DNA of 64,000 nucleotides from Homarus americanus (taxonomy: Eukaryota; Arthropoda; Malacostraca; Decapoda; Nephropidae): positions 3,172,754-3,236,753 of the forward strand of contig NW_024738608.1 of the NCBI RefSeq assembly GCF_018991925.1. The letters run 5' to 3'. Each line of letters starts with the position of its first letter. The stretch's first letter is position 1. The translations under genes and the position numbers were made by a program. Under the pieces are notes generated by a model. It was not told the DNA's origin and searched no databases. It worked only from the letters and a program-made list of their open reading frames with translations. Of the stretch, positions 46,043 to 58,684 are shown piece after piece.

Positions 46043-46250
46043 TAGAGCATCGGCCCCAAAGCCGACAACAGTTGTGGATATTGACTATGAGGGAAGTAAC
46101 TGAATGCCGAATAGATCTGCGGCTCACTAACTCAACACAGCCAGGGTAGCTACTTATGTATTAGGATATTTAATTTTAAGGTAATAAAATGGCGACGAAG
46201 GTGTGGCTATTGGGGGAGGCTGGAGGCCAATAAAAAAGTAGTAGTAGTAG
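46043..46250 (+). mobile_element. Retroelement family of 4057-8660: 3' fragment (copy D2)
   Basis: About 190 bp matching, in reverse complement, the ends of copies A-C. It has GCCGACAACAGTTG, GATATTGACTATGAGG, CAGATCTGCGGCTC-type sequence and the common end GAAGGTGTGGCTATTGGGGG. Then come six A and four AGT triplets. It lies directly after the AGT-type tail of copy D1. Confidence 0.75.
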
Positions 46251-47230
46251 TTTTTTTAGTGTAAAATACCTGGCGAGGTTTGGTCTGGTCGTGAGCCATG
46301 GGATGATCGTCTCCGCCTTTTGTTTCAGCCGCTCGATTTCTCCAATACCTCACCCCATTAACCCCTCGGGACCTGCTTCACTGCTTCACGGCCTCGATTC
46401 TCTCAGCTGAGAAAATTGGACCCGATATTTCAAGTTTTTTTAATTTAATTCACATTCGTCTCGATCTTGAATTGAGAAGATTCGATCCGCTGTTTCAAAT
46501 CGTTTCACTGATTTATGCTCAATGACCAGGATGTGTTGGGGGTTACCATGTTGCTCATTTGACTTTTATGAGGTTTATTTTCGAAGATTTGAATTGTAGT
46601 TTTGAATCGTTTTGTTGGTTCAGCCTTGTAGGTAGCCGTTGGTTATTGGGCTATTTATTTCACGTTCTGTTGTTTCATTAAAGCTGTGAATCTGCTTCAC
46701 TATTGGTCTTGAAAATCCGGGATGATTTTACTTATATTTTTCGAATAATTTTATTTGTTTATTTTCTATGTTTATGGATAAATTCTGGAGTTATCATATT
46801 GTAGTATTGGTCGACTAGAAATTGGACCGACAAGTTTCAAAATGTTTCGTTGTTTCATTTTGTTCGACCGTGAAATCATTAGTTTATATATTCTTTTCTC
46901 CACCTTCCTTTTATCCATTTGAGTTATCGTTTTCTTTCTTCCACCTTTATTTCTTTCCATTAGACGTGAGTAATTGTGTCATTGCATGTTCAGTCTTGTG
47001 ATTTAAAGAAGATTTGATCTTTCATTTCGAATCGCTTCATTGGTTCACACCCATGGACCGTGAAGCCTCGGAAACATGTCTCGATTCGCTCTTCTTCTTT
47101 TTTTTTCCTTCTTTTTTAATCTATAACGAAACATTTACTAATTTCAGTTCCATTAAATAGTTTATTAATTTGTACATGAATGGTGAACAAGTCTCGTGCT
47201 TTCAGTAAATGTTTCGTCGTCCCTTGAGCG
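46251..47230. other. Unique sequence with a faint divergent repeat
   Basis: No gene recognised. Phrases such as GATTCGATCCGCTGTTTCAA, TTTGAATCGTTTTGTTGGTT, and TTTCGAATCGCTTCATTGGT recur about every 100-400 bp between 46400 and 47080, suggesting a very old tandem or dispersed repeat. Short Lys-rich minus-strand frames have no supporting features. Confidence 0.45.
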
Positions 47231-47233
47231 GTG

Positions 47234-47241
47234 TTGGGAGG

Positions 47242-47273
<32 letters not shown>

Positions 47274-47274
47274 G
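47234..47274. repeat. (TCTG)n microsatellite
   Basis: About ten TCTG units. Confidence 0.95.
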
Positions 47275-47764
47275 AGTGAATGCATAAAATCTGGTGATTC
47301 TTTTTTGATGACCCTGTATAATGAATTCTAAACCCCACATCTCTCTCGGTTCGTTCTATTGGTTCCGTTTGTTAACGTCGGGATAATCTCGATTCGTTCT
47401 GTAATGTGCAGCATCACATTGTTTACATGAATGTTATTTATTTCATTAAACGCCGTGGCCGCTCTCCCTCCCAGTCCATGACCAGCTGCGGCGCGAGGTG
47501 TGGGGTGGTGTACTGAACCTACCACACCGAGATCTCGACCCATAGTTGAGGAGGTGTGGGTTAGATGACTGAATATAAAGCTGTCTCCTAAAGATTGATT
47601 CACGACGGGAGTGTTCGAAGCCTTGATACTCGACACTGCTCACTTCTCTCTCACACGTCCGCAAGATAAAGTTTCTCTGATGACCTGACGATTAGACACC
47701 CTCCGTATTGTTCCACCTGAAGATTAACCACTCTATCGTTACCTGTAGAAGTTAGGTTAGGTTA
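47275..47764. other. Unique sequence with an unassigned minus-strand frame
   Basis: A 102-codon minus-strand frame (47328-47636) crosses a GC-richer patch and includes HHPTPRAAAGHGLGGRAA. It has normal composition but no recognised domain, and no support beyond being open. TTCGTTCT phrases repeat those of the preceding interval. Confidence 0.3.
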
Positions 47765-47995
47765 GGGGTGTACAGGGAAGGGGGGGAGGGGGTAGAGAAG
47801 GGAAAGTAGGCAGGAGGAAGGGTAGAGAGAGGGGGGAAGGAAAGGTGATCGGAGAGAATGGGGAAGGGAAGAGGGAGGGAAGAGGAGGGGAGAGGAAGGG
47901 AAGAGGGAGGGTGAGTTAGGGGGAAGAGGAAGGGGTGAGTGAAGGGGAAGAGGAAGGGGAGAGTGAGGGGGAAGAGGAAGGGGGAATGAGGGGGA
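47765..47995. repeat. Purine-rich block with AGGGGAAGAGGA repeats
   Basis: G/A-rich sequence, the second half made of units like AGGGGAAGAGGAAGGGG. Confidence 0.9.
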
Positions 47996-48181
47996 CATTA
48001 ATTGTACGGGTCTCAGAGTTAGGACTACAGCAGCCAAGGTGAGACTGATTACCTTTATCTGTAATGACTCTCAGGTGTTTTAAAGGGTAGACACCTAAGC
48101 TACCTCTCTCTCGTTTCCAACGTTCATTTTTATCCACGTTTCTGTGCAAAGAAACTTTTAGCTGGCGTATTATTATTGTTG

Positions 48182-48184
48182 TTG

Positions 48185-48218
<34 letters not shown>

Positions 48219-48232
48219 CATTATTATTATTT
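48182..48232. repeat. (TTA)n microsatellite
   Basis: About 16 TTA/TTG triplets. Confidence 0.95.
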
Positions 48233-48299
48233 ATGTCTATTATCAAAATCATTCAGTGTGGGTTTGTGTGTCTGTGTCTATCTGTATGTCTGTGCTGTG

Positions 48300-48570
48300 T
48301 GTCTGCTAGGGTATGTCTGCTAGGGTGTGTCTGCTAGGGTGTGTCTGCTAGGGTGTGTCTGTTAGGGTTGTGTCTGCAGAAGCTACCTCACCATCATCCA
48401 GACAGTCGCTAATGATCTCAGGTGTGGCTCACAACAACTGGTACACCTACAGGACTTGTGGCCTTATCCTGATGTCATTACCTATGGCGTAAATGTTGCC
48501 AAATTTGGTGTAAATGTTGCAAAAATTGGTGTAAACGTTGCAAAAATTGGTGTAAATGTTGCATTTTTTT
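48300..48570. repeat. 13-bp GTGTCTGCTAGGG repeat and 21-bp GTTGCAAAAATTGGTGTAAA repeat
   Basis: Five copies of GTGTCTGCTAGGG at 48300-48368. From 48487 there are about four copies of GTTGCAAAAATTGGTGTAAA plus one base; in one frame these read VAKIGVN. Confidence 0.92.
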
Positions 48571-48797
48571 TGGTAAATTTTGCAAAAATTGAAATAGGGA
48601 AAGAGAAGCGTATCTTGGGGACCATTAGGTGTAAAAATAACTGATTCTTTTACAAGAGTTCAATGATGATATCTTACGTTTGCAAAAGGTTGGATGATAT
48701 TGGGGGAAAATGTTGCAAAAATCAAATTAACGAAGAAAGAAGATGATTTAAGATGTAAACACAAATATCGTCTTGCAAATCGAGGAAAAGAAATTTA

Positions 48798-48802
<5 letters not shown>

Positions 48803-48883
<81 letters not shown>

Positions 48884-48900
48884 TTTTTTTTTTTTTTTTA
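48803..48900. repeat. (AT)n and poly-T
   Basis: Two (AT)n runs with one TTAT interruption, then 20 or so T. Confidence 0.95.
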
Positions 48901-49239
48901 AGTTTGGCCAAAATTCACACAGATATTAAAAAATGTGTGGAGTTGATTTTCTCACTAGATAGTAAAAGATAATCCCTGACCACACAAGGAGTTAAATACA
49001 AGTTTACTAACGGCCGAAAACAACACAACTTTTCTAAGATGGAAATTTTGAATATGTTTATGTTTCCTGTAAAACTTTTTAACTATTGGAACAGTTTTGT
49101 ATTTGTTCACGAGAAGTTGGCACTGTTGTTATTCATGTTATGGCCGGATGTAAAAGTTGGGTGTTGTGATGTGAAGATGTCTGTGTTATTGCTATAATTA
49201 TTCTTGTAACATTATTAGATTTTGTGTTGTGTTCTTAAA

Positions 49240-49559
49240 TATTTACTTGTCCGTACAGTTAACACGAGCCGGTAACTCAGTCTTCGCATTGTTTATATTT
49301 ACGAAAGAATGGTGGCGTTGGGTCGATTACGCGGGAAAAAAAACACAAACAAACAATGGCGACTGTGGGTCAATTGCGCGGGAAAATAAAGGAAAAAAAA
49401 TGAGCATCGTCACGCGCCGCTGGACTGGACGCCGCTGCTTACTAATTGCGAATTATAATAACCTAACTAACAGTACAACGGCCGTAAGTCTTCGTAAATG
49501 AGGCAGAGGAAAAATAATTAAACATTCTCAAATATTCGTAAATTAAATATTAGCTGCGT
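49240..49559. promoter_or_regulatory. CpG-containing island with two GCGGGAAA (E2F-like) sites
   Basis: GCGGGAAA at 49331-49338 and 49378-49385, 47 bp apart, lie in a decayed tandem duplication that also carries two ATG codons (49309, 49356). The island has more CpG than its surroundings. GCGGGAAA fits the core of E2F sites. No downstream gene is identifiable. Confidence 0.25.
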
Positions 49560-49904
49560 TGATAAGGTCTATGTATGTTTTATCCGAAATGACTGATATA
49601 ACATTTGATATCTCCCCCCCGCCTCTCCCTCACCCCCTCGCATCCACAGCCCGTTCACACACACATACACACACAACCACTTCTCTCGCCAATTACCCAT
49701 TAATAGGGAGGCAGGCAGGTAAGGGCAAGGAAGGCAACAGCACTAAACTGGGAGCAACACACATAGGACCAGATGTGGCCCACTGTGATTGGGTGTTTTG
49801 GAGGTGTGGACGTCGCCTGGGCCATGATGGGTCAGACTGGGTCACGCTGGGTCAAGGGTGTTTTCCAGTCCACTGTCTTGGTTGTAATTACATAGTCCTG
49901 TTTT

Positions 49905-50110
49905 CTGTAGAATCATTTTTACTTCAATTTGTACATTTTCTTTGTTTTGGCTTCAGTTTGCTCATTTCTTTATTTTTACTTCACGTTAACTATTTTTATC
50001 CTGAATTCAAATTTACTCTTCTTTATTTTGACTTCATTTTTTCACTTCAATTTGCCTATTTTCTTTATTTTGACTTCAATACGCTCTTGGTTTGACTTCA
50101 TTTTGTTAAT
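49905..50110. repeat. Degenerate T-rich repeat of about 40 bp
   Basis: Phrases TTTGACTTCAATTTG, CATTTTCTTTATTTT recur about five times with divergence. The hydrophobic end of a 178-codon frame (from 49559) is built from it. Confidence 0.7.
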
Positions 50111-50155
50111 GTTGCACTTGTTTTAACTTAACCTGACTTAAAGCTAACTTCATGA

Positions 50156-53100
50156 TATATCAAACGACCTGTGTATCAAACGACCAGTGTATCAAACGAC
50201 CAGGGTATCAAACTCTAGTGTATCAAACGACCAGTGTATCAAACGACCAGTGTATCAAACGACCAGTGTATCAAACGACCAGTGTATCAAACGACCAGTG
50301 TATCAAATGACAAGTGTATCAAACGACCAGTGTATCAAACGACCAGTGTATCAAACGACCTGTGTATCAAACGACCAGTGTATCAAACGACCAGTGTATC
50401 AAACAACCAGTGTATCAAACGACCTGTATCAAACGACCTGTGTATCAAACGACCTGTGTATCAAACGACCAGTGTATCAAACGACCAGTGTATCAAAACG
50501 ACCAGTGTATCAAACGACCAGTGTCAAACGACCAGTGCATCAAACGACCAGTGTATCAAACGACCAGTGTATCAAACGACCAGTGTATCAAACGACCTGT
50601 GTAACAAACGACCTGTGTATCAAACGACCAGTGTATCAAACTTAGTGTATCAAACGACCATGTATCAAAACGACCAGTGTATCAAACGACCAGTGTATCA
50701 AACTCAGTGTATCAAACGAACAGTGTATCAAACGACCTGTGTATCAAACTCTAGTAGACAAACGACCACTGTATCAAACGACCATGTATCAAACGACCAG
50801 TGTATCAAACGACCAGTGTATCAAAACGACCTGTGTATCAAACGACCAGTGTATCAAACGACCTGTGTATCAAAACGACCAGTGCAAAATAAACGACCAG
50901 TGTATCAAACGACTAGTGTATCAAACGACCAGAGCATCAAACGACCAGTGTATCAAACGACCTGTGTATCAAACGACCTGCGTATCAAAACGACCAGTGT
51001 ATCAAACGACCTGTGCATCAAACGACTGCATCAAACGACCAGTGTATCAAACGACCTGTGTATCAAACGACCAGTGTATCAAACGACCAGTGTATCAAAC
51101 GACCAGTGTATCAAACGACCAGTGTATCAAACGACCTGTGTATCAAACGACCAGTGTATCAAACGACCTGTGTATCAAACGACCTGTGTATCAAACGACC
51201 AGTAAAATAAACGACCTGTGTATCAAACGACCTGTGTATCAAACGACCAGTGTATCAAACGACCAGTATCAAACGAATAGTGTATCAAACGACCAGTGTA
51301 TCAAACGACCAGTGCATCAAACGACCTGTGTATCAAACGACCAGTGTATCAAACGACCAGTGTATCAAACGACCTGTGTATCAAACGACCAGTGTATCAA
51401 ACGACCAGTGTATCAAACGACCAGTGTATCAAACGACCAGTGTATCAAACGACCAGTGTATCAAACGACCAGTGTATCAAACGACCAGTGTATCAAACGA
51501 CCTGTGTATCAAACGACCAGTGTATCAAACGACCAGTGTATCAAACGACCAGTGCATCAAAACGACCAGTGTATCAAACGACCTGTGAATAAACGACAGT
51601 GTATCGTTCACCAGTGTATCAAACGACCTGTGTATCAAACGACCTGTGTATCAAACGACCAGTGTATCAACGACCAGTAACAAACGACCAGTGTATCAAA
51701 CCACCAGTGTATCAACGACCAGTGTAACAAACGACCAGTGTATCAAACGACCAGTAAACAAACGACCAGTGTATCAAACGACCAGTGTATCAAACGACCA
51801 GTGTATCAAACGACCAACAGTGTATCAAACGACCAGTGTATCAAAACGACCAGTGTATCAAATGACCTGTATCAAACGACCAGTGTATCAAACGACCAGT
51901 GTATCAAAACGACCAGTGTATCAAACGACCTGTGTATCAAACGACCAGTGTATCAAACGACCAGTGTATCAAACGACCAGTGTATCAAACGACCTGTATC
52001 AAACGACCAGTGTATCAAACGACCTGTATCAAACGACCAGTGTATCAAACGACCAGTGTATCAAACGACCAGTGTATCAAACGACCAGTGTATCAAACGA
52101 CCAGTGCATCAAACGACCAGTGTAATGTCTAATCAGTGTATCAAACGACCAGTATCAAACGACCAGTGTATCAAACACCAGTGTATCAACGACCAGTGTA
52201 TCAAACGACCAGTGTATCAAACGACCAGTGTATCAAACGACCAGTGTCAAACGACCAGTGTATCAAACGACCTGTGTATCAAACGACCAAAAATAAACGA
52301 CCAGTGTATCAAACTCTAGTGTATCAAACGACCAGTGTATCAAACGACCAGTGTATCAAACGACCTGCATCAAACGACCTGTGTATCAAACGACCAGTGT
52401 ATCAAACGACCAGTGTATCAAACGACCAGTATCAAAACGACCAGTGTATCAAACGACCAGTGTATCAAACGACCAGTGTATCAAACGACTTGTGCGTATC
52501 AAAACGACCAGTGTATCAAACGACCAGTGTATCAAACGACCTGTGTATCAAAACGACCAGTGTATCAAACGACCAGTGTATCAAACTCTAGTGTATCAAA
52601 CGACCAGTGTATCAAACGACCAGTGTATCAAACGACCCGGTATCAAAACGACCTGTGTATCAAACGACCAGTGTATCAAACGACCAGGTATCAAACGACC
52701 TGTGTATCAAACGACCAGTGTATCAAACGACCAGTGTATCAAACGACCAGTGTATCAAACGACCTGTGTATCAAACGACCGAAAAGTATCAAACGACCAG
52801 TGTATCAAACGACCAGTGTATCAAAACGACCAGTGTATCAAACGACCAGTGTATCAAACGACCAGTGTATCAAACGACCAGTGTATCAAACGACCAGCAT
52901 CAAACGACCAGTGTATCAAACGACCAGTGTATCAAACGACCAGTGTATCGAAACGACCAGTGTATCAAACGACCTGTGTATCAAACGACCTGTGTATCAA
53001 ACGACCTGTGTATCAAAACGACCTGTGTATCAAACGACCGCCAGTGTATCAAACGACCAGTGTATCAAACGACCAGTGTATCAAACGACCAGTGTATCAA

Positions 53101-53985
53101 AACGACCAGTATCAAACGACCTGTGTATCAAACGACCTGTATCAAACGACCAGTGTATCAAACGACCTGTGTATCAAAACGACCAGTGCATCAAACGACC
53201 AGTGTATCAAACGACCACAGTGTATCAAACGACCGCGAACAAACGACCTGGTGTATCAAACGACCTGTGTATCAAAACGACCTGTGTATCAAACGACCTG
53301 TGTATCAAAACGACCAGTGTATTCAAACGACCAGCGTATCAAACGACCAGTGTATCAAACGACCAGTGTATCAAACGACCAGTGTATCAAACGACCAGTG
53401 TATCAAACGACCAGTGTATCAAACGACCAGTGCATCAAAACGACCAGTGTATCAAACGACTCAGTGTATCAAACGACCTGTGTATCAAACGACCAGTGTA
53501 TCAAACGACCAGTATCAAACGACCAGTGCATCAAACGACCTGTGTATCAAACGACCTGTGTATCAAAACGACCAGTGTGTATCAAACGACCAGTAGAACA
53601 AACGACCTGTGTATCAAACGACCTGTGCAGTATCAAACGACCAGTGTATCAAACGACCTGTGTATCAAAACGACCTGTGTATCAAACGACCTGTGCATCA
53701 AACGACCAGTGTATCAAAACGACCAGTGTATCAAACGACCCGTATCAACGACCAGTGTATCAAACGACCAGTGTATCAAACGACCTGTGTATCAAACGAC
53801 CTGTATCAAACGACCAGTGTATCAAACGACCTGTGTATCAAACGACCTGTATCAAACGACCAGTGTATCAAACGACCTGTGCATCAAACGACCTGTGTAT
53901 CAAACGACCTGTGTATCAAACGACCTGTGTATCAAACGACCAGTGTATCAAACGACCTGTATCAACGACCTGTGTACAAAACCCA
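50156..53985. repeat. 16-bp minisatellite (GTGTATCAAACGACCA)
   Basis: About 235 copies of GTGTATCAAACGACCA, the longest array in the window. A two-state site (ACCAGTG or ACCTGTG) varies along it, and indels are frequent. As 16 is not a multiple of three and no forward frame has a stop, every indel is tolerated, giving frames up to 555 codons with the 16-residue period VSNDQCIKRPVYQTTS. Confidence 0.98.
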
Positions 53986-54009
53986 TAAACTTGCTATTTT
54001 AACGATGAA

Positions 54010-54438
<429 letters not shown>

Positions 54439-54479
54439 CCTCCTCAAGACACTGGTGAGGTCAAGATGTACACGTCATC

Positions 54480-55426
54480 TCCTTTGCCCTTGACATATTG
54501 CCCTCACTCCCTCCCTGCCCTTCATCCTCCACCTCCTTCCCTCCCTCCTTCCTTCTATACTCCTTCCTACCCTTTCTCCTTCATCTCCTTTCCTCCTTCC
54601 TCTCCTCCTCCTCCTCCACCACTCTATTGCCACTCTTGCCCAGACATTTGCCTCACACTCCCACACCCTCCCCTCCCCCACCCCCCCCACCCTCCCTCAC
54701 ACCCTCCCCACCCTCCCCCCACCCCACCCCTCCCTCACCCTCCCCACCCCCTCCCCACCCTCCCACACCCTCCCTCACACCCCTCCCCCCCCTCCCCCAC
54801 CCCCCACCCCTACCTCCCACCCTCCCCCCCTCCCCACTCTCCCCCACCCTCCCCACCCTCCCCACCCTCCCCACCCCCCACCTCCCCACACCCTCCCTCC
54901 CACCTCCCCCCTCCCCCTCCCCACCCTCCTCACCCTCCCCACCCCCCACCCTCCCCACCCTCCCCCCACCCTCCCCCCCCCCCACACCCCTCCCCACACC
55001 CCCCCCACACCCCTCCCCACCCCCCATACCCCCACACCCTCCCCCATACCCTCCCTCACACCCCTCCCCCCACCCCTCCCCCCCACCCCTCCCCCCACAC
55101 CCCCCCCCAACCCCCTCCCCACACCCCTCCCCCCCACCTCCCCACCCCCCCCCCCCCCCCACCCTCCTCCCCACCCCTCCCCACACCCCTCCCCCACACC
55201 TCCCCCACCCCCCACCCACCCTCCTCCCCACCCCTCCCCACCCCTCCCCCCACACCCTCCCCCCACCCCCCTCCCTCCCCCCCCTCCCCACCCCTCCCCA
55301 CCCTCCTCCCCCCTCCCCCACCCCTCCCCCCACACCCCTCCCCACCCCCCATACCCTCCTCCCCACCCCTCCCCACCCCTCCCCCCCTCCCCCACCCCCC
55401 CCTCCTCCCACACCTCCCCACCCCTC
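54480..55426. repeat. C-rich block (CCCCTCCCCACCCTCC)
   Basis: C/T-rich to about 54650, then about 770 bp of CCCTCCCC, CCCACCCC and long C runs with almost no G. The complementary strand is dense in GGGG and has strong G-quadruplex potential. Pro-rich frames (up to 482 codons) and Gly-rich minus frames are compositional. Confidence 0.95.
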
Positions 55427-55484
55427 AAGTACAATGGAAAACTTTTCTTGTTATAGTTTAAGATTTTTTGGGTCCAGTGTTTGT

Positions 55485-55735
55485 TTGAGTCTCTCTGTCT
55501 CTGTCTGTATGTCTCTCATGTTTCTGTCTGTCTGTCTGTCTCTGTTTTTTTCTTTCTATTTGGCCTTTGTTTCTGTCTGTCTGTCTGTCCCTACAGTATA
55601 TGTGCGTTGGTTTCTGTCTTTTCTGTCTGTGTTTACTTGTGTGTGGTTCTCTCTGTCTTCTTTTTATTATGTCTGTCTCTCAATCTGTCTACTTACTTCT
55701 CTACCTACCTACCTATCTGTCTATCTGTCTTTTGG
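55485..55735. repeat. (TCTG)n-type degenerate repeats
   Basis: TCTGTCTG and TCTCTGT runs with unique bits between. Confidence 0.85.
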
Positions 55736-55971
55736 CTGCTTGTTTGTTTGAATTCACTAACACTTGTTCCTAGGCAGGGAGGTGATGGATGACCTCGTGT
55801 GTGAAAGGCTATTATTACTAGACCCAGCGGTAGTCAGTGTACGTGTGTGTGTGTGTTCCCTGTACGTGATAGTTCATAGACACACACACACACTGACAAA
55901 GATTGATGAGGAAACACTTGCTGTGCCCAACTGACAGCAGAGACACTGACAGCAGGTGCGTGACAGGAATC

Positions 55972-57603
55972 GATTATGACAGTGGTGTTTGGCTGACTGT
56001 CAACAGGGTTATGACAGTGAGTGTTTGTGGCCACGACTGTCAGGGTTATGACAGTAGTGTTTGTGGCCGACTGTCAACAGGGTTATGACAGTGAGTGTTT
56101 GTGGCCACGACTGTCAACAGGGTTATGACAGTGAGTGTTTTGGCCACGACTGTCAACAGGGTTATGACAGTGAGTGTTTGTGGCCACGACTGTCAACAGG
56201 GTTTTGACAGTGAGTGTTTGTGGCCGACTGTCAACAGGTTATGACAGTGAGTGTTTGTGTACGACTGTCCAGGGTTTTGACGAGTGTTTGTGGCCCGACT
56301 GGCAACAGGGTTATGACAGTGAGTGTTTGTGGCACGACTGTCAACAGGGTTTGACAGTGAGTGTTTAGTGGCCTGACTGGCAACAGGGTTATGACAGTAG
56401 TGTTTGTACGACCTGTCAACAGGGTTATGACAGTGAGTGTTTGTAACGACTGTCAACAGGGTTATGATGATGAGTGTTTGTGGCACGACTGTAACAGGGT
56501 TTTGACAGTGGTGTATGTCCACGACTGTCAACAGGGTTATGACAGTAGTGTTTGTGACTGTCAACAGGGTTATGACAGTGAGTGTTTGTGGCCACGACTG
56601 TCAACAGGGTTTTGACAGTGAGTGTTTATGGCCACGACTGTCAACAGGGTTATGACAGTGAGTGTTTGTGGCCACGACTGTCAACAGGGTTATGACAGTG
56701 AGTGTTTGTGGCACGACTGTCAACAGGGTTATGACAGTGATTGCATGCTGACTGTCAACAGGGTTTTGACAGTGAGTGTTGTGTACGACTGTCAACAGGT
56801 TATGACAGTGAGTGTTGTGGCCACGACTGTCAACAGGGTTTTGACTGTAGTGTTTGTAGCACGACTGTCAACAGGGTTTTGACAGTAGTGTTTGTGGCCA
56901 CGACTGTCACGGGGTTATGACAGTGAGTGTTTGTGGCCACGACTGTCAACAGGTTATGACAGTGAGTGTTTGTGGCCGACTGTCCACAGGGGTTTTGACA
57001 GTGAGTGTTTGTGGCCACGACTGTCAACAGGGTTTTGACAGTGAGTGTTTGTGGCGACTGTCAACAGGTTGACAGTGAGTGTTTGTGGCCGACTGTCAAC
57101 AGGGTTATGACAGTGAGTGTTTGTACGACTGTCAACAGGTTTTGACAGTGAGTGTTTGTGGCCACGACTGTCAACAGGGTTATGACAGTGAGTGTTTGTA
57201 GCCCGACTGTCAACAGGGTTTTGACAGTGAGTGTTTGTGTACGACTGGCAACAGGGTTATGACAGTGAGTGTTTGTGCACGACTGTCAACGGGTTATGAC
57301 AGTGAGTGTTTGTGCACGACTGTCAACAGGGTTATGACAGTGAGTGTTTGTCACGACTGTCAACAGGGTTTTGACAGTGGTGTTTGTGGCCACGACTGTC
57401 AACAGGGTTTGACAGTGGTGTTTGTACGACTGTCAACAGGGTTATGACAGTAGTGTTTGTGGCCGACTGTCAACAGGGTTTTGACAGTGAGTGTTTGTGG
57501 CCACTGTCGCAGGGTTATGACAGTGGTGTTTGTGGCCACGACTGTCAACAGGGTTATGACAGTGAGTGTTTGTGGCCACGACTGTCAACAGGGTTATGAC
57601 AGT
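55972..57603. repeat. 40-bp minisatellite with an internal hairpin
   Basis: About 42 copies of a 40-bp unit: GACTGTCAACAGGGTTATGA then CAGTGAGTGTTTGTGGCCAC. Each full unit has ACTGTCA-(9 bp)-TGACAGT, a perfect 7-bp inverted repeat, and many have a GGCC palindrome in GTGGCCAC. GTTATGAC/GTTTTGAC is the main two-state variant. Confidence 0.96.
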
Positions 57604-57644
57604 AAACAAACAATAATACCCGAGATTTGGGTGTTTGTTTATAT

Positions 57645-57670
57645 AGTGAGAGAGAGAGAGAGAGAGAGAG
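57645..57670. repeat. (GA)n microsatellite
   Basis: About 13 GA dinucleotides. Confidence 0.93.
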
Positions 57671-57704
57671 TAGACAATGTTCGTGATGTCTTTAATCATC
57701 CTCA

Positions 57705-58385
57705 CACAAACCACCACCTCCATCCATAACACCCATCAACACCATCACCACCATAACACCACCATACTACCAACCACCAGATCAACACCATCACCCATAA
57801 ATAACTCCCATCAACACCATCACACCATAACACCACCACTACCATACCACCACCACCACCACCACCACCACCACCACCATAGCACCACCACCATCACCAC
57901 CACCATAAACCAACCATAAAACTACTACCATCATACCACCATAACACCAATACCACCATAAACCATAACACCACAACACATAACACCCACACAACACACC
58001 ACTACCATCACCATCAACAACACCACCATACATTAACATACCACCACCACCACCATAACACCACACCACCATAAACACACCACCACCACACCATAACACC
58101 ACCACCACCTTCTACACCACCATACCACCACCACCACCACCATCTCCACCACCACCACACCCCACCATCACCACCACACCACCACTACCATACCACCACC
58201 ACCACCACCATAACACCACCACCACCATTACCCCCACCACCATACCACCACCACCATCTCCCACCACCACCACCACCACCATCTCCCACCACCATCACCA
58301 CCATACCACCACCATCACCACCATCTCCCACCCACCACCACCACCACTACCCCACCATCACCACCATCCCACCCACCACCATCTT
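57705..58385. repeat. CAC/CAT (ACCACCATA) low-complexity block
   Basis: ACC and CAT triplets with AACACC and ATACCACC variants, about 680 bp with almost no G. Confidence 0.95.
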
Positions 58386-58684
58386 CCCTGTCGTTAAGTC
58401 CTCGTTCCCAGTTTCCTGTCATCAACCATCTACCTCACCTCCCGGTAGTTGATGGACCGGGGACCCTTTATCACCGGTAGAGAGACAATTATGGTAAATG
58501 TTCTGAATAAATTGTTGTTGATTTGCATTTGTTAATTTAGGTTTACGTGGGAAGAACCTAACAGCATGAGAACCAATCAGGGCCAGGACACATGGGTGAA
58601 GGATTTTGATTGGTTAATAAAGTCTGTCTTGACGGAACTGATGCTGTGACTTACGACCTTTTGTAGTTGAGAAGAATTTTAAGA
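58386..58684. other. Unique island with a CCAATCAGG box and a facing GATTGG
   Basis: About 300 bp of ordinary sequence. ACCAATCAGG near 58571-58580 and TGATTGG about 25 bp further form an inverted CCAAT pair resembling the boxes of 21560-21990. Confidence 0.4.

Noticed and set aside
47328..47636. 102-codon minus-strand gene
   Set aside because: Normal composition but no domain, no promoter or splice evidence, and its length is compatible with chance.
49559..50095. 178-codon hypothetical protein
   Set aside because: No convincing ATG start at its beginning; the first part crosses CA-rich sequence and the hydrophobic second half is a degenerate T-rich repeat.
52335..54002. 555-codon frame, apparently a large repeat protein
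   Set aside because: Built entirely from the 16-bp tandem unit, which is stop-free in all three forward frames; neighbouring frames are equally open and no unique domain, leader or splice structure exists.
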